From: Bolinopsis microptera
Lineage: Eukaryota > Ctenophora > Tentaculata > Lobata > Bolinopsidae
Reading direction: 5' to 3'
Assembly: GCF_026151205.1 (NCBI RefSeq)
Contig: NC_087082.1
Span: 16,029,365-16,093,364 of the forward strand
DNA: 64,000 bases
A program made the translations under genes and the position numbers. A model generated the notes under the pieces. That model searched no databases. It was not told where the DNA came from and saw nothing but the letters and a program-made list of their open reading frames with translations. Positions 59,812 through 64,000 of this stretch are shown piece by piece; the stretch's first letter is position 1; every line of letters starts with the position of its first letter.

Positions 59812-61108
59812 TAGGGTTTGCATTATCGGTCCACAATTTTTTATCGCCGATAACCGATAATAATTTTTCAATTATCGGCGATAACGATAATTATCGGCGA
59901 TAAAATTTGGTCAGAACAATTAGCTTATTTTCCATCGATTCAGTGGCTTAATTAATCATACGTTCATGATTTATAACTTCCGTGATTGAGGGTCATGAAT
60001 TCCCGAGATATCGTACACAAATTGTAAACGCGTAATTTCAAAATAGTCAATTAATTGAAAGTGAAGATCCGATATACTTTACAGTGAACAGTCAGTGACA
60101 ATAACAATCTTACACAAAGTGGAACTCCACAGCCGCTAAACGGCTATACATTTCGGCTTGAGTTTTCTTTTCGATGTAAGATACTATTAGGGACTGATTT
60201 TTTGGTCGCTTGACTTTGGGGGATGCCGAAGATTTATCATTATTAGCAGCTGCATTTTCTATACCGTGTTTAACTCTCAAGTGGTACCAAAGATTAGTGT
60301 AAGACCTTTTGGCTGTTGTGCTGAGAAAAGACTTGTCACATTGCATGCAGGCCACGTTGTCCCCCTCTTTTGTGAAATGTTTCCAGATCTCGTTGGTTGA
60401 CATATCAAGATTAACTAGTTTTCCGAGACACAACAGAAAACAGATAACAACTGATACGTGTAACGTAATCAATCAACGATTTAAGCAAATGAGCGACCCA
60501 GGCAAGTTAATCATCGGCATTCGGCAAGTTAATCATCGGCATTTCTCAGGGGAGGGGCGTGGAGTGTGGACTGTGCAGGAGTGTATTGTGTTGTTATGGT
60601 GTGTACTGTGCAGTACTGTGTCGGGTTCAAATTATTACCTTATAAGGTTGTAACTGAATTGATAGTTTGAAGTGAACAGCTTATCTGTAATAGGGTGGGG
60701 CGAAACTACGGGATACTTATTACAGATTTACCGTTTAAACTTTAATTCCGTTGAATTCAAATATGCAACTATCCCATGAAATATGAATACTTTTACATAG
60801 TACATACCTTGTTTCACCAATCAACAGTGATAAGATAACATTGCAAATCTTGCTGATTTAAGTACTTAAGTAGCAAATTCAGATGTTTTGATCAGTTTCA
60901 CACATATCTTATGATCAATCTAGTGAAAATGGGAGGTAAGAATCTGCGAGTTAGCTGTAAAGTCTCGAAAATTCCGAAATTATTTTTGAAAAGAAATTTC
61001 TGAAATTATCGGTTTATCGGTCAGAAATTATCGCCGATAACCGATAACGATTTTACTACGAATTATCGCCTATAATTTTATCGCCGATATTATCGATTGC
61101 AAACCCTA
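59812..61108 (-). mobile_element. hAT element copy 1 (1,297 bp, internally deleted)
   Basis: The terminal inverted repeat TAGGGTTTGCA ... TGCAAACCCTA is flanked on both sides by GTCAACAC (59804-59811 and 61109-61116), an 8-bp duplication typical of hAT. Subterminal regions are packed with ATCGGCGATAA/TTATCGCCGATAA motifs on both sides. One ORF survives (60110-60403, minus). Transposase catalytic regions are absent, so mobilisation would need a transposase from elsewhere. Confidence 0.95.
60110..60403 (-). CDS. BED zinc-finger fragment of hAT transposase (copy 1)
   Basis: From MSTNEIWKHFTKEGDNVACM the peptide has the BED signature: aromatic W/F, CMQC, and H-x4-H in WYHLRVKHG. It then has a basic stretch and ends SRLAAVEFHFV at a stop. 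Only the N-terminal DNA-binding part of a hAT transposase (usually 600 aa or more) is present, about 97 residues. The frame is open upstream to 60472, but that extension begins without ATG. A DNA-binding-only product could compete with a full transposase; this is inference. Confidence 0.75.
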   Translation of the reverse strand: MSTNEIWKHFTKEGDNVACMQCDKSFLSTTAKRSYTNLWYHLRVKHGIENAAANNDKSSASPKVKRPKNQSLIVSYIEKKTQAEMYSRLAAVEFHFV

Positions 61109-61194
61109 GTCAACACTCTCATCATACCATCATAAACTTTGCCGAATTCTCTCACCCGTATCTTACAGCGTTGCAGGTAGTTAGTAAATAAAAC

Positions 61195-62491
61195 TAGGGT
61201 TTGCAATCGATAATATCGGCGATAAAATTATAGGCGATAATTCGTAGTAAAATCGTTATCGGTTATCGGCGATAATTTCTGACCGATAAACCGATAATTT
61301 CAGAAATTTCTTTTCAAAAATAATTTCGGAATTTTCGAGACTTTACAGCTAACTCGCAGATTCTTACCTCCCATTTTCACTAGATTGATCATAAGATATG
61401 TGTGAAACTGATCAAAACATCTGAATTTGCTACTTAAGTACTTAAATCAGCAAGATTTGCAATGTTATCTTATCACTGTTGATTGGTGAAACAAGGTATG
61501 TACTATGTAAAAGTATTCATATTTCATGGGATAGTTGCATATTTGAATTCAACGGAATTAAAGTTTAAACGGTAAATCTGTAATAAGTATCCCGTAGTTT
61601 CGCCCCACCCTATTACAGATAAGCTGTTCACTTCAAACTATCAATTCAGTTACAACCTTATAAGGTAATAATTTGAACCCGACACAGTACTGCACAGTAC
61701 ACACCATAACAACACAATACACTCCTGCACAGTCCACACTCCACGCCCCTCCCCTGAGAAATGCCGATGATTAACTTGCCGAATGCCGATGATTAACTTG
61801 CCTGGGTCGCTCATTTGCTTAAATCGTTGATTGATTACGTTACACGTATCAGTTGTTATCTGTTTTCTGTTGTGTCTCGGAAAACTAGTTAATCTTGATA
61901 TGTCAACCAACGAGATCTGGAAACATTTCACAAAAGAGGGGGACAACGTGGCCTGCATGCAATGTGACAAGTCTTTTCTCAGCACAACAGCCAAAAGGTC
62001 TTACACTAATCTTTGGTACCACTTGAGAGTTAAACACGGTATAGAAAATGCAGCTGCTAATAATGATAAATCTTCGGCATCCCCCAAAGTCAAGCGACCA
62101 AAAAATCAGTCCCTAATAGTATCTTACATCGAAAAGAAAACTCAAGCCGAAATGTATAGCCGTTTAGCGGCTGTGGAGTTCCACTTTGTGTAAGATTGTT
62201 ATTGTCACTGACTGTTCACTGTAAAGTATATCGGATCTTCACTTTCAATTAATTGACTATTTTGAAATTACGCGTTTACAATTTGTGTACGATATCTCGG
62301 GAATTCATGACCCTCAATCACGGAAGTTATAAATCATGAACGTATGATTAATTAAGCCACTGAATCGATGGAAAATAAGCTAATTGTTCTGACCAAATTT
62401 TATCGCCGATAATTATCGTTATCGCCGATAATTGAAAAATTATTATCGGTTATCGGCGATAAAAAATTGTGGACCGATAATGCAAACCCTA
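61195..62491 (+). mobile_element. hAT element copy 2 (1,297 bp, inverted relative to copy 1)
   Basis: The same TAGGGTTTGCA/TGCAAACCCTA ends with a different 8-bp duplication, AATAAAAC (61187-61194 and 62492-62499). It has the same length as copy 1 and every stretch compared was identical in reverse complement. The two copies are separated by 86 bp. Confidence 0.95.
61900..62193 (+). CDS. BED zinc-finger fragment of hAT transposase (copy 2)
   Basis: Identical protein to copy 1 with start MSTNEIWKHF. The C-terminal remainder of the transposase, including the catalytic domain and dimerisation region, is missing. Confidence 0.75.
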   Translation: MSTNEIWKHFTKEGDNVACMQCDKSFLSTTAKRSYTNLWYHLRVKHGIENAAANNDKSSASPKVKRPKNQSLIVSYIEKKTQAEMYSRLAAVEFHFV

Positions 62492-62704
62492 AATAAAACA
62501 CTCACTCAGTAAGTAAAACACTTATTCAGTTATGCCTGGTTAAGTTTGAGACAGGGTAATTCCCTCGAGCACTGTAAGTAGATTAAACAATTACATACTT
62601 GGTCTGGAAAATTAATGGTGTATCGTGTTTATATTTATTCAAAGTAAGTGTTGTAAGAGGGATTTATTTCTCCAGGCAATTTATAAACTCACCCCCTCGC
62701 CCTG

Positions 62705-63048
62705 TTATCTGTTATAATACCTTCCGGGAATTATATCCACTAAAACTCGGGGACACCGAGGGCTGATAATTTGCTCATTTTTCCCGCAAGAGAAGCGAGG
62801 GTATTATCAGCCCAGACTCAGACTGGCTGGCGGCAAGTTTCAAAACAAATAACACTGGCGTTCTATATATTAGACACTATATTGTATGATGCGCACGTAT
62901 CGGATTACACCCCTTCTGCAATCGGAACCGGAACGTATTATAAAATATAATACCTCCGCAACTTCGTGCCCGCAAATTCCCTCCAGCAAGCTGTCGGGAA
63001 TTATAGCGCGCAGCACTCAGTGGCGGAGGTATTATAGTATTATAATCG
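62705..63048. repeat. Nested inverted repeats, MITE-like
   Basis: TTATAATACCTCCGC (about 62949) is mirrored by GCGGAGGTATTATA (about 63023). A similar outer pair, GTTATAATACC at about 62712 and GGGTATTATCAGCCC at about 62800, also has CTCGC/GCGAG. This looks like one or two small foldback elements without coding sequence. Confidence 0.55.
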
Positions 63049-64000
63049 TTGAAATGATTTTAACCGATTGCAACAAACCCAAATAACACAGATTCCTAGA
63101 ATTCTCCTGATGTGAAGGACCTCACAAATAAAACGAATGTATCGTCATGGTGTTACGGACTTGGTTTCTGTTCATTTCTGGATAATTTAGAAAGCAAAAC
63201 TTTATTCCTGAACCCAAGTTTAACACATTTTCTGCTCCTGCAAATTAAATTAAAGTATCAAGATTCAATTTGACTTCAATTAGAGCATTACCATGGAAGC
63301 GCAGTCGACGGTTGCTGGGTTAGTTTAACTAAGCATGAGCTCAAGCCTGAACTTCAGTGGTCACTCTATTTATTGCAGTCCCTCTATTTTTAGTTCTAAT
63401 TCACCTTTATTATTAGTATCAAGTCTACTTCCCATGAATTCCAGCCCATTAAACAAGAAGCAATTCATGCATGATCTTCTTACAACTCTCAAAGTGAAAA
63501 TATTTGAAAAATGTGAACTTGAAAGATCTGAGAGAGAAATAGTTTGAGGAGGTGTGACGAGAATAGTGAACTTGAGGGGCCGGATTTTAAATTCTCAATT
63601 CTCATTAGGAAGGTGGGGAAACATAACTGGTATTATGTGACATTCCAGCCTCCAGGTCACATGTTACAAGCAAAGATAACGAGATAGAATTACAGGGGGG
63701 CAATAATTGAATAACTTACTTTGTAACTAGAAAACGAAAGTAACTTCACATGATAACTTGATGTTATCGAGAAAAGTTGAAGAGTGTCGTGTTACCAAGC
63801 TATTATCAAATTATGAATATGATGTACATATATGGATATTTATTATCTCCGTATTGTAAATATGAATGTTTTATCGTTAATAAAAAATATGATTAAGTTT
63901 GACAGGAGGGCTATCATCAATCAGCATTAAACAATAAGTTAAAAGTTCTGTCATAATTAACATAATATTTATAAAAGAATCCAGTAACTTACTTTTAATA
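63049..64000. other. Right edge, no gene recognised
   Basis: About 950 bp of non-coding sequence. I looked for 5' exons of the LIM gene on the minus strand and saw none. The 70-codon ORF at 63335-63547 has no motif. Confidence 0.4.

Noticed and set aside
60309-60653. 114-codon ORF antisense to the BED ORF (also 61650-61994)
   Set aside because: Opposite-strand shadow of the transposase fragment with no domain features.
59804-62499. Palindrome as an assembly artefact or a simple inverted duplication
   Set aside because: Two different 8-bp target duplications flank the copies exactly, which an artefact or duplication would not create. Raw-read confirmation is still worthwhile.
1-64000. tRNA, rRNA or other structured RNA genes
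   Set aside because: I looked for internal B-box-like sequences and found no cloverleaf that could be defended by eye.

Overview
This window is nuclear DNA of an animal. Genes are split by short introns with GT-AG ends, the sequence is AT-rich, and there are many minisatellites and cut-and-paste transposon remnants. The proteins (CPSF2, an RPC4 homologue, calmodulin-like proteins, a LIM protein, a rhodopsin-type receptor relic, a BTB-BACK protein) are metazoan. The style suggests an invertebrate, possibly a non-bilaterian such as a hydrozoan; this is inference, and no marker in the window fixes the species.

Layout. 1-2.8 kb: the last exon of one gene and a complete four-exon paralogue (BTB-BACK plus a C-terminal domain), both +. 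3.0-5.9 kb: a 48-bp minisatellite, interrupted by a 1.6-kb transposon, that runs right up to the start codon of an RPC4 (RNA polymerase III subunit) gene at 5.9-8.8 kb (+). 8.85-10.56 kb: a decayed EF-hand fragment and an intact single-exon EF-hand gene (-). 16.9-22.05 kb: a complete 14-exon CPSF2 gene (+, 717 aa). 22.9-24.8 and 28.7-29.9 kb: two intact calmodulin-like genes (-). 30-50 kb: mostly gene-poor DNA with satellites, a 39-bp coiled-coil-like array at 39.7-41.8 kb and a 2-kb terminal-inverted-repeat element at 45.3-47.3 kb. 50.0-59.1 kb: the 3' half of a LIM-domain gene (-), whose 6.8-kb intron holds a broken GPCR gene on the opposite strand. 59.8-62.5 kb: two identical 1,297-bp hAT elements, head to head in a near-perfect palindrome, each with its own 8-bp target duplication.

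The most unusual theme is that several tandem repeats sit on gene-structure junctions. CPSF2 intron 4 contains twelve copies of its own 3' splice site (51-bp unit). RPC4 intron 4 contains five copies of its 3' splice site. The RPC4 start codon lies in the last copy of the 48-bp repeat. The exon 6 end of RPC4, with its donor, is duplicated. A LIM-gene donor is followed by a 9-bp repeat derived from the donor itself. In the acceptor arrays, only the last copy leads into an open reading frame. Exon models were assembled by eye from reading frame, splice consensus and remembered family sequence; no search or transcript data were used.
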